Assembly: GCA_000514715.1 (NCBI GenBank)
Contig: AZWL01000012.1
Coordinates: 1 to 64,000, forward strand
Direction: 5' to 3'
Length of the DNA: 64,000 bases
From: Streptomyces sp. CNH099
Lineage (GTDB): Bacteria; Actinomycetota; Actinomycetes; Streptomycetales; Streptomycetaceae
Part shown: piece after piece, positions 1 to 7,585 of the stretch
Layout of the letters: every line of letters starts with the position of its first letter
Numbering within the stretch: position 1 is the first letter of the stretch
Position numbers and translations under genes: made by a program
Notes under the pieces: generated by a model
What the model saw: the letters and a program-made list of their open reading frames with translations, nothing else
Database searches by the model: none
Told to the model about the DNA's origin: nothing

Positions 1-2
1 TG

Positions 3-179
3 TTGACGCCCGACGGCACCGCCTCGCCCGCCGTGGTGTGCCGCGAGGGCGCCGAACGTTGCCGATCTATGCTTGGGCCTGACAGCCGGGTGACCAAAAG
101 GCTTCCGTTCGGCGCCCACGCAGCACGTCACGAGCACGAGTGGGCTGGTTCAGGTGGGTGCCGGGCACCGCCGCTCTAG
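3..179 (+). CDS. Possible 3' end of a gene that starts before the window
   Basis: An open frame runs in from the left edge to a TAG at 177-179. Its first 17 or so codons end almost entirely in G or C, as in the real genes here, but this bias fades after about position 55. I recognise no motif. It may be the last codons of an element gene such as a transfer or regulatory gene, or simply a chance open frame. Confidence 0.2.
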   Translation: MTPDGTASPAVVCREGAERCRSMLGPDSRVTKRLPFGAHAARHEHEWAGSGGCRAPPL

Positions 180-343
180 CAAAAGGCGTTGACGCCGGGT
201 CTAGCAAAGGCGTCCACCCAGCCACCACCACTCGAACAGTCCGCGGGCTACCCGTCCCGCCGAACGGCTCTTAACCCCGGATTAGGTCTAGCACCCCCGC
301 TAGCACATCACTGCGCCGCTGACCTGCTTTCTAGCGTCTAGCG
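175..343. repeat. Cluster of six CTAGC repeats before the element's gene string
   Basis: The core CTAGC occurs at about 176, 201, 288, 300, 331 and 338, mostly as TCTAGC. Two copies sit in the longer direct repeat TCTAGCAAA(A)GGCG at about 175 and 200, and two are back to back at 330-343. CTAG is rare in GC-rich actinobacterial DNA, so six copies in 170 bp is striking. The segment has no convincing gene and lies just upstream of the first element gene. It could be the binding array of an element-encoded repressor, or iterons of a replication origin. Confidence 0.5.
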
Positions 344-388
344 GCCTATCTCACCCACACCCTGATTCCGGCCCTGAGAGGGGTTGTC

Positions 389-640
389 GTGTCCTCCCTG
401 CCCTCCGCTATGCCTGGCCTTCTCATCATCACCCTCTGCTACGCCGCGCTCTGCGCGGTCAGCCCGTTCGGGAGCTGCCGCCGCTGCCGCGGCTTCGGCT
501 TCCGCATGCGCCAGACCCGCCGCGGGCGGCTCGTCCGCGGCCGGGACTGCCGCCCCTGCCGCGGCTACGGCCGCCGCATCCGCTTTGGCCGCCACGTCTA
601 CAACGCCCTCTCCGGCATGCGCCGCGAAGGCACCCGCTGA
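389..640 (+). CDS. Small double-CxxC (zinc-ribbon-like) element protein
   Basis: An 83-residue protein starting at GTG 389. A hydrophobic N-terminal stretch (about residues 10-25) is followed by two CRxCRG(F/Y)G units, about 20 residues apart, in a strongly basic tail. The paired CxxC motifs suggest a bound zinc ion or a small nucleic-acid-binding knuckle. Similar short CxxC proteins occur beside replication genes of Streptomyces integrative elements, but I know of no tested role. No strong ribosome binding site precedes it. It is the first of a closely packed series, with the next gene 15 bp downstream. Confidence 0.6.
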   Translation: MSSLPSAMPGLLIITLCYAALCAVSPFGSCRRCRGFGFRMRQTRRGRLVRGRDCRPCRGYGRRIRFGRHVYNALSGMRREGTR

Positions 641-655
641 CCCGAGGAGCCCCAC

Positions 656-847
656 GTGACCATCACGATCACCGCCCTCGCCCTCTTCGGCCTGTTACTG
701 GCCCTGCTGATCCGCTTCCGCGCGGTCGGCGTCGCCTCCGCGGCCGTGGCGCTCATGTTCGGCTTCTACCTCTCCCGGACCGGAGCCGCCGACTCGATCG
801 ACCAGATCATGACCGCGCTCGCCGACGCCGTACACGGCGTGGGCTGA
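656..847 (+). CDS. Small two-helix membrane protein of the element, with a TTA codon
   Basis: A 63-residue protein with hydrophobic segments at about residues 4-21 and 25-40, then a short polar C-terminus. The GTG start at 656 has GAGGAG seven bases upstream. Small hydrophobic proteins are usual in the transfer/spread modules of actinomycete elements, so a mating-related membrane role is plausible but unproven. Codon 14 (695-697) is TTA, which is read by the bldA tRNA in Streptomyces, so full expression may wait for development. It sits 12 bp before the next gene. Confidence 0.6.
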   Translation: MTITITALALFGLLLALLIRFRAVGVASAAVALMFGFYLSRTGAADSIDQIMTALADAVHGVG

Positions 848-859
848 AGGGGGGACACG

Positions 860-1222
860 ATGAACGAGCCCGAGACCAGCACCACGGACAGCCCGTACGC
901 GAACGCCCCGAGCATCGCGTGGGAGATCTCCTGGGTCCTGCGCGCCCTCCGCACGTACCCGCTGAGTCACGGCATCGACCGCGAATTCTGGCTCCGCAAG
1001 GCGGCGCTGCTGGACCGCATCGCGCTCCGCGAAGAGACCACCCTCACCCCCGACGCCGCCCCCGAGGCGGTCGCCGCCGCGGGCCGCGCCGCGCGCCAGC
1101 TCGCCGACTACGACGCCACGTTCCACGGCCTGAGCTACCGCGGCGAAGAGCTGGCCACGGACGAGGACTTCCGCGCGTACGTCCGCGAGCAGTACCGGGC
1201 GGCACGCACCGACCGCGACTGA
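860..1222 (+). CDS. Conserved hypothetical element protein (120 aa)
   Basis: A 120-residue, mostly helical, charged protein with no signal peptide or membrane segment. The ATG at 860 has GGGGGGACA just upstream. The centre (about residues 45-90) is alanine-rich and helical, ending in DYDATFHGLSYRGEELA. I do not recognise a characterised family. Its place between the small membrane protein and the primase-polymerase suggests a role in element maintenance or control. It is followed by 86 bp before the primase-polymerase start. Confidence 0.6.
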   Translation: MNEPETSTTDSPYANAPSIAWEISWVLRALRTYPLSHGIDREFWLRKAALLDRIALREETTLTPDAAPEAVAAAGRAARQLADYDATFHGLSYRGEELATDEDFRAYVREQYRAARTDRD

Positions 1223-1308
1223 CACCGGCCCGGGGCAGCGGCCGACGGGTCAACGAAGCCCGCTGCCCCGGCCTCCCATCCCATCAGGAATCAGGAGGTG
1301 TCTTCAGG

Positions 1309-2202
1309 ATGCCCTACGGCTCCACCCGCATGTTGCACCGCGCCGCAATCGCCGCGGCCGAACGCGGCTGGCACGTCTTCCCCCTCGTCCCCGGCGCCAA
1401 GCGGCCCGCCGTCGCCGCGTGGGAGCAGCGCGCCACCGTCGACCGCACGCGCATCACCCGCTGTTGGTCCAGCGGCGCGTACAACCTCGGCATCGCCACC
1501 GGCCCCTCGCGGCTGGTCGTCATCGACCTGGACGTGCCCAAGCACGACGACACCCCGCCGCGGGGAACGCCCGAGGGAGTGGTCGACGGCGCGGACATGC
1601 TCGCGCTCCTCGCCGAGCAGCACGGCCAGCAGTTCCCGACGCAGACCTACACGGTCCGCACCGCGAGCGGCGGCACGCACCTGTACTTCACCGCACCGGC
1701 CGGCACCCCGCTCCGCAACACCGCCGCGAAGCTGGGGTGGAAGATCGACACCCGGGCCGGCGGCGGGTACGTCGTCGGGGCCGGCAGCACCATCGAACGC
1801 GAGCGGTACACGGTCGTCCACGACGCGCCGCCCGCCCCGCTCCCGGACTGGCTGACCGAACTCCTCACTCCCGCCCCACTGCCCCCGCAGCGACCGGTAC
1901 CGCTGCCCGAGTTGGGCCCGCGGCGGCTGAGCGCATACCTGCGCGGCGCCATGGAGGGGGAGTGGCAGCGCGTCACCGCCGCCGCGGTCGGCACCCGCAA
2001 CACCGCCCTCTACCGCGCCTCCATCGCCCTCGGCCAACTCGTCGCCGGAGGCGAGCTGGCCGAGGCGGACGTCACGGCGTTACTCGCCACCGCCGCGGTA
2101 GGCGTCGGCCTCGACGAGCGCGCCGCCCACCGCACCATCGCCTCCGGCCTACGCGCCGGCTCCCACCGCCCCCGCACGGTCGCCCGGAGGGCCGCCGCAT
2201 GA
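1309..2202 (+). CDS. Bifunctional primase-polymerase (prim-pol) of the element
   Basis: A 297-residue prim-pol family protein. Visible signatures are PLVPGAKRP near residue 30, the metal-binding DxD in VIDLDV (D73, D75), and GGTHLYF with H124, followed by the glycine-rich AGGGYVVGAGS stretch. In related integrative elements such proteins prime or start replication of the excised circle. The ATG at 1309 has GGAGG at 1294-1298; longer in-frame versions lack prim-pol homology. The stop overlaps the next start (ATGA), so translation is probably coupled. Codon 258 (2080-2082) is TTA, a bldA codon. There is no helicase domain in this protein, but a separate ATPase is encoded two genes downstream. 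Confidence 0.85.
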   Translation: MPYGSTRMLHRAAIAAAERGWHVFPLVPGAKRPAVAAWEQRATVDRTRITRCWSSGAYNLGIATGPSRLVVIDLDVPKHDDTPPRGTPEGVVDGADMLALLAEQHGQQFPTQTYTVRTASGGTHLYFTAPAGTPLRNTAAKLGWKIDTRAGGGYVVGAGSTIERERYTVVHDAPPAPLPDWLTELLTPAPLPPQRPVPLPELGPRRLSAYLRGAMEGEWQRVTAAAVGTRNTALYRASIALGQLVAGGELAEADVTALLATAAVGVGLDERAAHRTIASGLRAGSHRPRTVARRAAA

Positions 2203-2531
2203 GCCGCGCGCTGACGACGGACGCCCTCTCGGTGGCGGTACGTGCGCTGCGGCTGCTCGCCGCTGACTTCTCGCACCTGCCCGCGCCCGATGTACACCTG
2301 TCGACCGTCTACCCGAGGCGGCTTGAGCTGGCGTTCCACGGCAACCACAACAGTTTCGCGGCGTTCGAGGCGTGGCGGGACGCGCTCGGTGTCGACTCCA
2401 GCGCGGTGACCTTCAGCCTTCAGGCGAACGGCAGCACGCGAGTCCTGCGCGTGCTGGCCGAGTACGCGAGCGCGCACGTGGATCTCATCGCCTACGCCCC
2501 CGCGCCGGACTCGGCAGGGGACGCCGCATGA
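2199..2531 (+). CDS. Conserved hypothetical protein between primase and ATPase
   Basis: A 110-residue protein joined to both neighbours by ATGA overlaps, so it belongs to the replication operon. It has an alpha/beta look, with no membrane segment and no cysteines. HLSTVYPRRLELAFHG and the aspartate-rich stretch after it are the most distinctive parts. I do not recognise the family. Position suggests an accessory replication or copy-control factor. Confidence 0.6.
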   Translation: MSRALTTDALSVAVRALRLLAADFSHLPAPDVHLSTVYPRRLELAFHGNHNSFAAFEAWRDALGVDSSAVTFSLQANGSTRVLRVLAEYASAHVDLIAYAPAPDSAGDAA

Positions 2532-3550
2532 GCCACGACCCGGCCACCCCGCCCCACCTGTACTCCGTCCCACCCGGCCCCGAGCCCCGCCCCCTGCAAC
2601 CGGCACAGCAGCGCATCCGCACCGCCTGGACTGCCGACGAACTCATGGCCACGGAGTTCCCGGAGCCGCGCTGGGCCGTGCCCGGGATCATCTCCGAGGG
2701 CGTCAACCTCCTCGCCGGCCCGCCGAAGGTCGGCAAGTCCTGGCTCTCCCTCGGCCTGGCCCTGGCCGTCGCTGCCGGCGGACAGGCGATGGACAGCATC
2801 CCCGTCGACGGCGGCCCCGTCCTCTACCTCGCCCTGGAGGACACCCCGCGCCGCCTGCAGACCCGCATGCGCAAGCTCCTCGACTCCAACCGTGCACCGG
2901 CCACGCTGACCCTCGCCACCTCCTGCCCACCCCTCCCGCAGGGCGGCGGCGAAGCCATCGCCCAATGGGTCGAGCGCCACACGGACGCCCGCATGATCGT
3001 GATCGACGTCTTCGCGAAGATGCGCGGCCCCTCCGCCCTCGGCGCCTCGGCCTACGACGCCGACTACGCCGCTGTCGGCCACGCCAAGCGCTTGGCCGAC
3101 CACTACGGCATCGCCGTCGTCCTGGTCCACCACGTCCGCAAGGCCGGCTCGGACGACTTCCTCACCGAAGTCTCCGGCACCAACGGCCTGGCCGGCGCCG
3201 CCGACGCAACGCTTGTCCTCAAACGCTCCCGCGGCCAGGCCGACGGCGTCCTCCACGTCACCGGCCGCGACGTGGACGAGGCGGAATACGCCCTGCGCTT
3301 CCACTCCCAGGCCGGCGCCTGGCAGCTCCTCGAAGGCCCGGCCGCCGACCACACCCTGAACCAGACCCGAGCGCTCATCCTCCGCTACGTCCGCGACCAC
3401 CCCGGCGCCAAGCCCAAGCAGATCACCGAAGCAACCGGCCTGGCCCCGGACCTCGTCCGGCAGACCTGCGCCCGCATGGCCAACGACGCTCAACTCATCC
3501 GGCAGTCCGGCGGCTATGTCGTCCCGAACCAGGAGGAGGCACAGGAGTGA
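2528..3550 (+). CDS. RecA-fold (RepA-like, AAA_25) replication ATPase
   Basis: A 340-residue P-loop ATPase. Walker A is AGPPKVGKS (K70), with a Walker B-like MIVIDVFAKM near residue 160 and the VVLVHHVRK motif typical of RepA/DnaB-related hexameric ATPases encoded by plasmids and integrative elements. The C-terminal 60 residues (KPKQITEATGLAPDLVRQTCARM) form a winged-helix-like DNA-binding domain. It probably loads or acts as the helicase for replicating the excised element with the adjacent prim-pol. It starts inside the ATGA overlap with the preceding gene and ends in a GTGA overlap with the excisionase. Confidence 0.8.
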   Translation: MSHDPATPPHLYSVPPGPEPRPLQPAQQRIRTAWTADELMATEFPEPRWAVPGIISEGVNLLAGPPKVGKSWLSLGLALAVAAGGQAMDSIPVDGGPVLYLALEDTPRRLQTRMRKLLDSNRAPATLTLATSCPPLPQGGGEAIAQWVERHTDARMIVIDVFAKMRGPSALGASAYDADYAAVGHAKRLADHYGIAVVLVHHVRKAGSDDFLTEVSGTNGLAGAADATLVLKRSRGQADGVLHVTGRDVDEAEYALRFHSQAGAWQLLEGPAADHTLNQTRALILRYVRDHPGAKPKQITEATGLAPDLVRQTCARMANDAQLIRQSGGYVVPNQEEAQE

Positions 3551-3894
3551 TCAGTCACACCCGTCACAGCGTCACCGCAGACTCCCTGCCCCACCTCTTT
3601 CGTCCCGTAGAGGTGGCGAAGGCCCTCGGCTGCTCCGAGTGGTGGGTGAAGGAACAGGCGCGACGTCGCCGGATTCCCTTCACCCGCGCCGGTGGCGCGT
3701 ACCGGTTCACCGCCGATCACGTCGCCGAGATCGTCCGAGCCTTCGAGGAACGGCCCGTCCGGACCGCGGAGCCGGTATCCGCCGAACGCGGAGCCATCGC
3801 GCGCCCCCGACGCCCGCCGGAGCCGGCGGAGCCCGTCCGCCTCCGCGCGCGCCGTCCCCGCCGGGCACTCCTCGGCGAGCCCCCCGCAGCCTGA
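3547..3894 (+). CDS. xis: Excisionase-like MerR/Xis-type DNA-binding protein
   Basis: A 115-residue protein. The domain from about residue 17 to 55 (FRPVEVAKALGCSEWWVKEQARRRRIPFTRAGGAYRFTADHVAEIV in outline) is a winged helix-turn-helix of the helix_turn_helix_17/Xis type, followed by an arginine/proline-rich tail. It starts at GTG 3547, overlapping the ATPase stop, and lies directly before the integrase. That order (rep, xis, int, att) is standard in actinomycete integrative elements, where Xis directs the integrase toward excision. Function is inferred from fold and position. Confidence 0.75.
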   Translation: MISHTRHSVTADSLPHLFRPVEVAKALGCSEWWVKEQARRRRIPFTRAGGAYRFTADHVAEIVRAFEERPVRTAEPVSAERGAIARPRRPPEPAEPVRLRARRPRRALLGEPPAA

Positions 3895-3918
3895 CCGACC
3901 AGGAAGGAGAAGCATCCA

Positions 3919-5436
3919 GTGGGATTCGCCGAGAAGCGCGGGGACTACTACCGCGCCAGGTATTGGATCGCCCCCGGCAAGCTGCGCACCGTCGCGGACG
4001 CCTACGGTCGGACAGTCCGTTTCGCCACCCGGCGCCGGGCCGAGAAGGCTGCCAAAGAACACGAGGTCAAGGCTCGGGAAGCCGCCTGGCAGGACCCGAC
4101 CGCCCGGAAGATCACGTTCGGGGAGTACGCCAACCGTTGGTACGCGGACCAGGACCTTGCCCCGTCCACCATGGAGATCTACCGGGGCACCATTGAGCAG
4201 CACTTGCTTCCGGACTTCGAGAACATCCCCCTGGCCGACATCAGCCCCGCTGACGTCGGCACCTGGGAGAAGGCGGAACAGGCCGTCTACGCCATGTCGA
4301 GCGTCCGCAATCGGCGGGCCGTCCTGCACCTGATCCTCGCCGACGCCGTGGACGAAGGGTTGATTGCCTCCAACCCGGCTGCCAAGCGGCGCGGGCGCGG
4401 CCGGAAGGCCGGCCGCTCCCGTGCCCGCGGTCCGGAGAAGGTGGTGACCACCCCGCTCGGGATTCTGCTGGTCGCCGAGCGGGCCGCACTCCTCTCCGGC
4501 CGGGATGACGAGTTCGTCGCCTGCGTGCAGAAGGGCTACACCGGCATGCGGTGGGGCGAACTGGTCGGGCTGGAAACCGAGTTCGTCCGACCCGGGGCCT
4601 TCCGCATCGAATGGCAGCTCTACGAGCTGGACAAGGGTGAGTTCGTGCGCTGCCCGCCTAAGGACGACAGCTACCGCACCATCGATGCCCCCGCGTGGCT
4701 GCATGGTCTCGTCGCCGACCATGTCCGCCGTGACCAGCCGCAGCCCTGCCCCTGCCACGGCAAGACCTACGTCTACCACGGCCAGGGCAACGCCCGCCTC
4801 GGACCGGCGGGGGCCAAGCTGGTCGACGTGGCCCGCCGCGCCGGCGTATCCACCGGGACGGTCTCCGGGGTGCTGAACCGCCCGGAGCGGGTCCCCGAGG
4901 CCACCCGCGCCCGCGTAGCCGAGGCCATCGCGGACCTTGGATACGTACGCGGCCTCCGCTCCCCCGCTCCTGCCGCGCACTGGCGTCGGTCCGGATTCGC
5001 CGCCTGGCTGTTCACCCCGGCCGCTACCGGCTGGTACCCGAAGAAGGGGCCCCTGGAACCCCGGCCGGTCCCGCTGCTGGCCGTGCCCTGGCCCGGTGTC
5101 CCGGTCCGGGGCCGCAACGCCCAGGGGCGGGCTCAGGCGTGCTGGCTTCCGGTTGCCCAGGGGCTCACGCCGCACGGGCTGCGGCACACGCACCGGACGC
5201 TGATGGAGGAGCTGGGGACGGAGAAGGTCCTCATGGATGAGCGCATGGGGCATCTGGACGGCTCCATCTCGGCCCGGTACACCCATGTGACTCAGGCCAT
5301 GCGGCGGCGCTTGTGCCGAGGGCTGACGGAGCTGTGGGAGGAGGCCTTACGGGCCCGCCGCGACCTGTCGCCGGGCTCCCCCGTGGCAGTGCTCGACCGG
5401 CTACTCAGAGGGACCGACCGGGAGCAGAATTCCTAG
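3919..5436 (+). CDS. int: Tyrosine site-specific integrase with an embedded LacI-type HTH domain
   Basis: A 505-residue tyrosine recombinase. An arm/core-binding region occupies about residues 1-170. The catalytic set is complete: R211 in TGMRWGEL, K248 in PPKDD, H419 and R422 in PHGLRH, H445 in MGHLDG and the nucleophile Y454 in ARYTHV. Unusually, residues 301-345 between the lysine and the HxxR box form a clear LacI-family helix-turn-helix (LVDVARRAGVSTGTVSGVLN and onward to DLGYVRG). This makes it longer than the usual 380-400 residues. The GTG start at 3919 has AGGAAGGAGA at 3901. Codon 477 (5347-5349) is TTA. It faces the 3' end of tRNA-His, the likely attachment site. Confidence 0.9.
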   Translation: MGFAEKRGDYYRARYWIAPGKLRTVADAYGRTVRFATRRRAEKAAKEHEVKAREAAWQDPTARKITFGEYANRWYADQDLAPSTMEIYRGTIEQHLLPDFENIPLADISPADVGTWEKAEQAVYAMSSVRNRRAVLHLILADAVDEGLIASNPAAKRRGRGRKAGRSRARGPEKVVTTPLGILLVAERAALLSGRDDEFVACVQKGYTGMRWGELVGLETEFVRPGAFRIEWQLYELDKGEFVRCPPKDDSYRTIDAPAWLHGLVADHVRRDQPQPCPCHGKTYVYHGQGNARLGPAGAKLVDVARRAGVSTGTVSGVLNRPERVPEATRARVAEAIADLGYVRGLRSPAPAAHWRRSGFAAWLFTPAATGWYPKKGPLEPRPVPLLAVPWPGVPVRGRNAQGRAQACWLPVAQGLTPHGLRHTHRTLMEELGTEKVLMDERMGHLDGSISARYTHVTQAMRRRLCRGLTELWEEALRARRDLSPGSPVAVLDRLLRGTDREQNS

Positions 5437-5530
5437 ATCCACTCCCCTGTCACTCCCCGATCGTTCCCGCACAGCCGTCAGGCCCGGTACTCCGCATCGG
5501 AGCACCGGGCCTGACCTGCGTTTCGCCAAG

Positions 5531-5604
5531 GGTGAGTGACGGGACTTGAACCCGCGGCCACCTGGACCACAACCAGGTGCTCTACCAGCTGAGCTACACC
5601 CACC
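5531..5604 (-). tRNA. tRNA-His (GTG anticodon)
   Basis: The minus strand folds as a complete tRNA with the extra 5' G (G-1, at 5604) that marks tRNA-His, paired with C73 at 5531. The anticodon loop reads TTGTGGT (anticodon GTG). The acceptor stem has one G-U pair (position 4:69). CCA is not encoded. The 3' end faces the integrase gene and is the probable integration site; the gene is intact, so the element restored its 3' part on insertion. Confidence 0.95.
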
Positions 5605-5684
5605 GTGAGCTGATGCTTCCGCACCGGCCGACTAGAAGTGTACAGGGTCGCCGGCGGTGCTTGCCGCCGGCTTTCCCCGGCGGG

Positions 5685-6293
5685 TTACGAGCCGTCCGCC
5701 GCCAGCGTGTGGCGGGCGGCGATGGCCTTCGCGGTGTCGGAATCCGGGCCCGGTGCGGGGACGAAGACCGCCTCGCGGTAGTAGCGCAGCTCGGCGATGC
5801 TCTCCTTGATGTCCGCCAGGGCCCGGTGGTTGCCGGCCTTCTCGGGGCTGTTGAAGTACGCCCGCGGGTACCAGCGGCGGGCCAGCTCCTTGACGGAGGA
5901 GACGTCCACGATGCGGTAGTGCAGGTGGCCCTCCAGGTCCGGCATGTCCCGGCTGAGGAAGCCGCGGTCGGTGCCGACGGAGTTGCCGCAGAGCGGGGCG
6001 CGGCCGGGCTCGGGCACGAACGCGCGCACGTAGTCGAGCACCTGCCGCTCCGCGTCCGCCAGCGTGGTGCCGCCGGCCAGCTCGTCGAGCAGGCCGGAGG
6101 CGGTGTGCATGGCGCGTACCACCGGGGGCATGGAGGCGAGGGCGGCCGCCGGCGGCCGGATGACGATGTCGACGCCGTCGCCGAGCACGTTCAGCTCCGA
6201 GTCGGTGACGAGCGCGGCCACCTCGACGAGCGCGTCGTCGGCCAGCGAGAGGCCGGTCATCTCACAGTCGATCCACACCATCCGATCGTTCAT
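5685..6293 (-). CDS. orn: Oligoribonuclease (DEDDh 3'-5' exoribonuclease)
   Basis: A 202-residue protein matching oligoribonuclease over its full length. It degrades 2-5 nt RNAs and pGpG, the linear product of c-di-GMP breakdown. The DEDDh residues are present: D9 and E11 in WIDCEMTGL, D109 in GTDRGF and H156/D161 in NHRALADI. It starts 5 bp after the adpA stop, so the two are co-transcribed, the arrangement reported in S. griseus and S. coelicolor. A c-di-GMP enzyme gene (cdgA) lies in the same window. The tRNA-His gene follows at its 3' end. Confidence 0.95.
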   Translation of the reverse strand: MNDRMVWIDCEMTGLSLADDALVEVAALVTDSELNVLGDGVDIVIRPPAAALASMPPVVRAMHTASGLLDELAGGTTLADAERQVLDYVRAFVPEPGRAPLCGNSVGTDRGFLSRDMPDLEGHLHYRIVDVSSVKELARRWYPRAYFNSPEKAGNHRALADIKESIAELRYYREAVFVPAPGPDSDTAKAIAARHTLAADGS

Positions 6294-6298
6294 GACCC

Positions 6299-7585
6299 TC
6301 ACCCTACGTGCCGGTCGCGCTGGCCCGGCACGGTCGCGCGCCGCGCAAGCGCACCGCGGTGCCGCTGCGGGAGCGGCTCGGGGTGACCGGGCGCGTACGC
6401 GTCGGACTGCGGCTTCTCGGCGGCGACCTCCGCGCCGCCGCCCGCGCCGCCCCCGCCGGGCAGCTGCGGGCGCCGCGGCGCGGGCACCGTGGGCGGCTCC
6501 GGCGGCGGTACGGCCTGGGGGTTGCGGGCGCGGTACGCGGCCCGGTACGCGGCCGGGGAGGAGCCGAGCTGGCGGCGGAAGTGCCCGCGCAGCGCGACCG
6601 GCGAGCGGAAGCCGCACCGTCCTGCCACCTCGTCCACGGAGAAGTCCGACGTCTCCAGCAGCCGCTGCGCCTGAAGCACCCGCTGGGTGATCAGCCATTG
6701 CAGTGGGGCGCTGCCGGTGAGCGTGCGGAACCGCCGGTCGAACGTGCGTCGGCTCATGTACGCGCGGGCCGCCAGAGTCTCCACGTCGAACTGCTCGTGC
6801 AGGTTCTCCAGCGCCCAGGCGACGACCTCCGCCAGCGGGTCTCCGCCGATCTCCTCGGGTAAAGACCTGTCGAGGTAGCGCTCCTGGCCGGTGCCGCGCC
6901 GCGCGGGCACCACCAGTCTCCGGGAGAGCGCGGTGGCGGCCTCGGCGCCGTGGTCCTGGCGCACCAGGTGCAGGCAGAGGTCGATGCCCGCGGCCGTGCT
7001 CGCCGAGGTGAGGATGTCGCCGTCGTCGACGAACAGCTCGCGCGGGTCCATGTGGACCGACGGGTAGCGCTTGGCGAGCGTCGGCGCGTACATCCAGTGC
7101 GTGGTGGCGGGACGGCCGTCGAGCAGCCCGGCCGCGGCGAGCGCGAACGCCCCGGTGCACAGCCCCACGACGCGGGCGCCGTCCTCGTGCGCGCGGCGCA
7201 GCGCGTCGAGCGCGGCGGCGGGCGGCGGCTGGGTGATCGAGCGCCAGGCGGGCACGACGACGGTGCCGGCCCGGGCCAGCGCTTCGAGCCCGTACGGGGC
7301 GGACAGCTCCAGGCCGCCGGTGGTCCGCAGCGGGCCGTCCTCACCGGCGCAGACCAGCAGCCGGTACCGGGGGGTGCCGGCGTCCTGGCGGTCCACTCCG
7401 AAGACGGAGAGGGGGATGGAGTTCTCGAAGACCGGGCCGCCGCTGAACAGCAGCACGGCGACCACTTCACGGCGCCTCCGGGGCGGTCGGGGCAACTCGC
7501 CGCGCACCGCGGCCGTCGCCACCTCGGGTGGGCGTGGCCCGCCGGACCGGATCGTTGCGCCCGCTCCGGTGGAGTCCTGGCTCAT
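6299..7585 (-). CDS. adpA: AdpA, pleiotropic AraC/GlxA-type developmental activator (TTA codon)
   Basis: A 428-residue protein near-identical in layout to Streptomyces AdpA. A DJ-1/PfpI-like dimerisation domain (about 40-225, with GLCTGAFALAAAGLLDG around C143) is followed by two AraC helix-turn-helices (about 260-345, FDVETLAARAYMSRRTFDRRF and DEVAGRCGFRSPVALRGHF in part). The C-terminal tail is proline/glycine-rich. Codon 242 (6860-6862), in RSLPEEIG, is TTA, the conserved bldA-dependent leucine codon of adpA. AdpA activates aerial-mycelium, protease and antibiotic genes and binds its own promoter. The ATG at 7585 is chosen from the conserved MSQDST N-terminus; an open frame extends to 7825 but is not conserved. 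Confidence 0.95.
   Translation of the reverse strand: MSQDSTGAGATIRSGGPRPPEVATAAVRGELPRPPRRRREVVAVLLFSGGPVFENSIPLSVFGVDRQDAGTPRYRLLVCAGEDGPLRTTGGLELSAPYGLEALARAGTVVVPAWRSITQPPPAAALDALRRAHEDGARVVGLCTGAFALAAAGLLDGRPATTHWMYAPTLAKRYPSVHMDPRELFVDDGDILTSASTAAGIDLCLHLVRQDHGAEAATALSRRLVVPARRGTGQERYLDRSLPEEIGGDPLAEVVAWALENLHEQFDVETLAARAYMSRRTFDRRFRTLTGSAPLQWLITQRVLQAQRLLETSDFSVDEVAGRCGFRSPVALRGHFRRQLGSSPAAYRAAYRARNPQAVPPPEPPTVPAPRRPQLPGGGGAGGGAEVAAEKPQSDAYAPGHPEPLPQRHRGALARRATVPGQRDRHVG

Larger units (their letters stand above)
1..5535 (+). mobile_element. Right-hand part of an AICE-like integrated conjugative element in tRNA-His
   Basis: The genes from about 389 to 5436 all run the same way and encode the replication/integration module typical of actinomycete integrative conjugative elements: small transfer or membrane proteins, a primase-polymerase, a RecA-fold ATPase, an excisionase and a tyrosine integrase. 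The integrase ends 94 bp before the 3' end of a tRNA-His gene on the other strand, the usual position for such an element. The right attachment site should therefore lie within the tRNA 3' end, near 5531. The left end, the FtsK-like transfer gene and the other attachment site are not in the window. The exact att core cannot be set without the left end. Confidence 0.75.

Noticed and set aside
4800..4960. A separate LacI-family regulator gene inside the integrase
   Set aside because: The HTH is in the same frame as the integrase with no stop or start between; it is an embedded domain.
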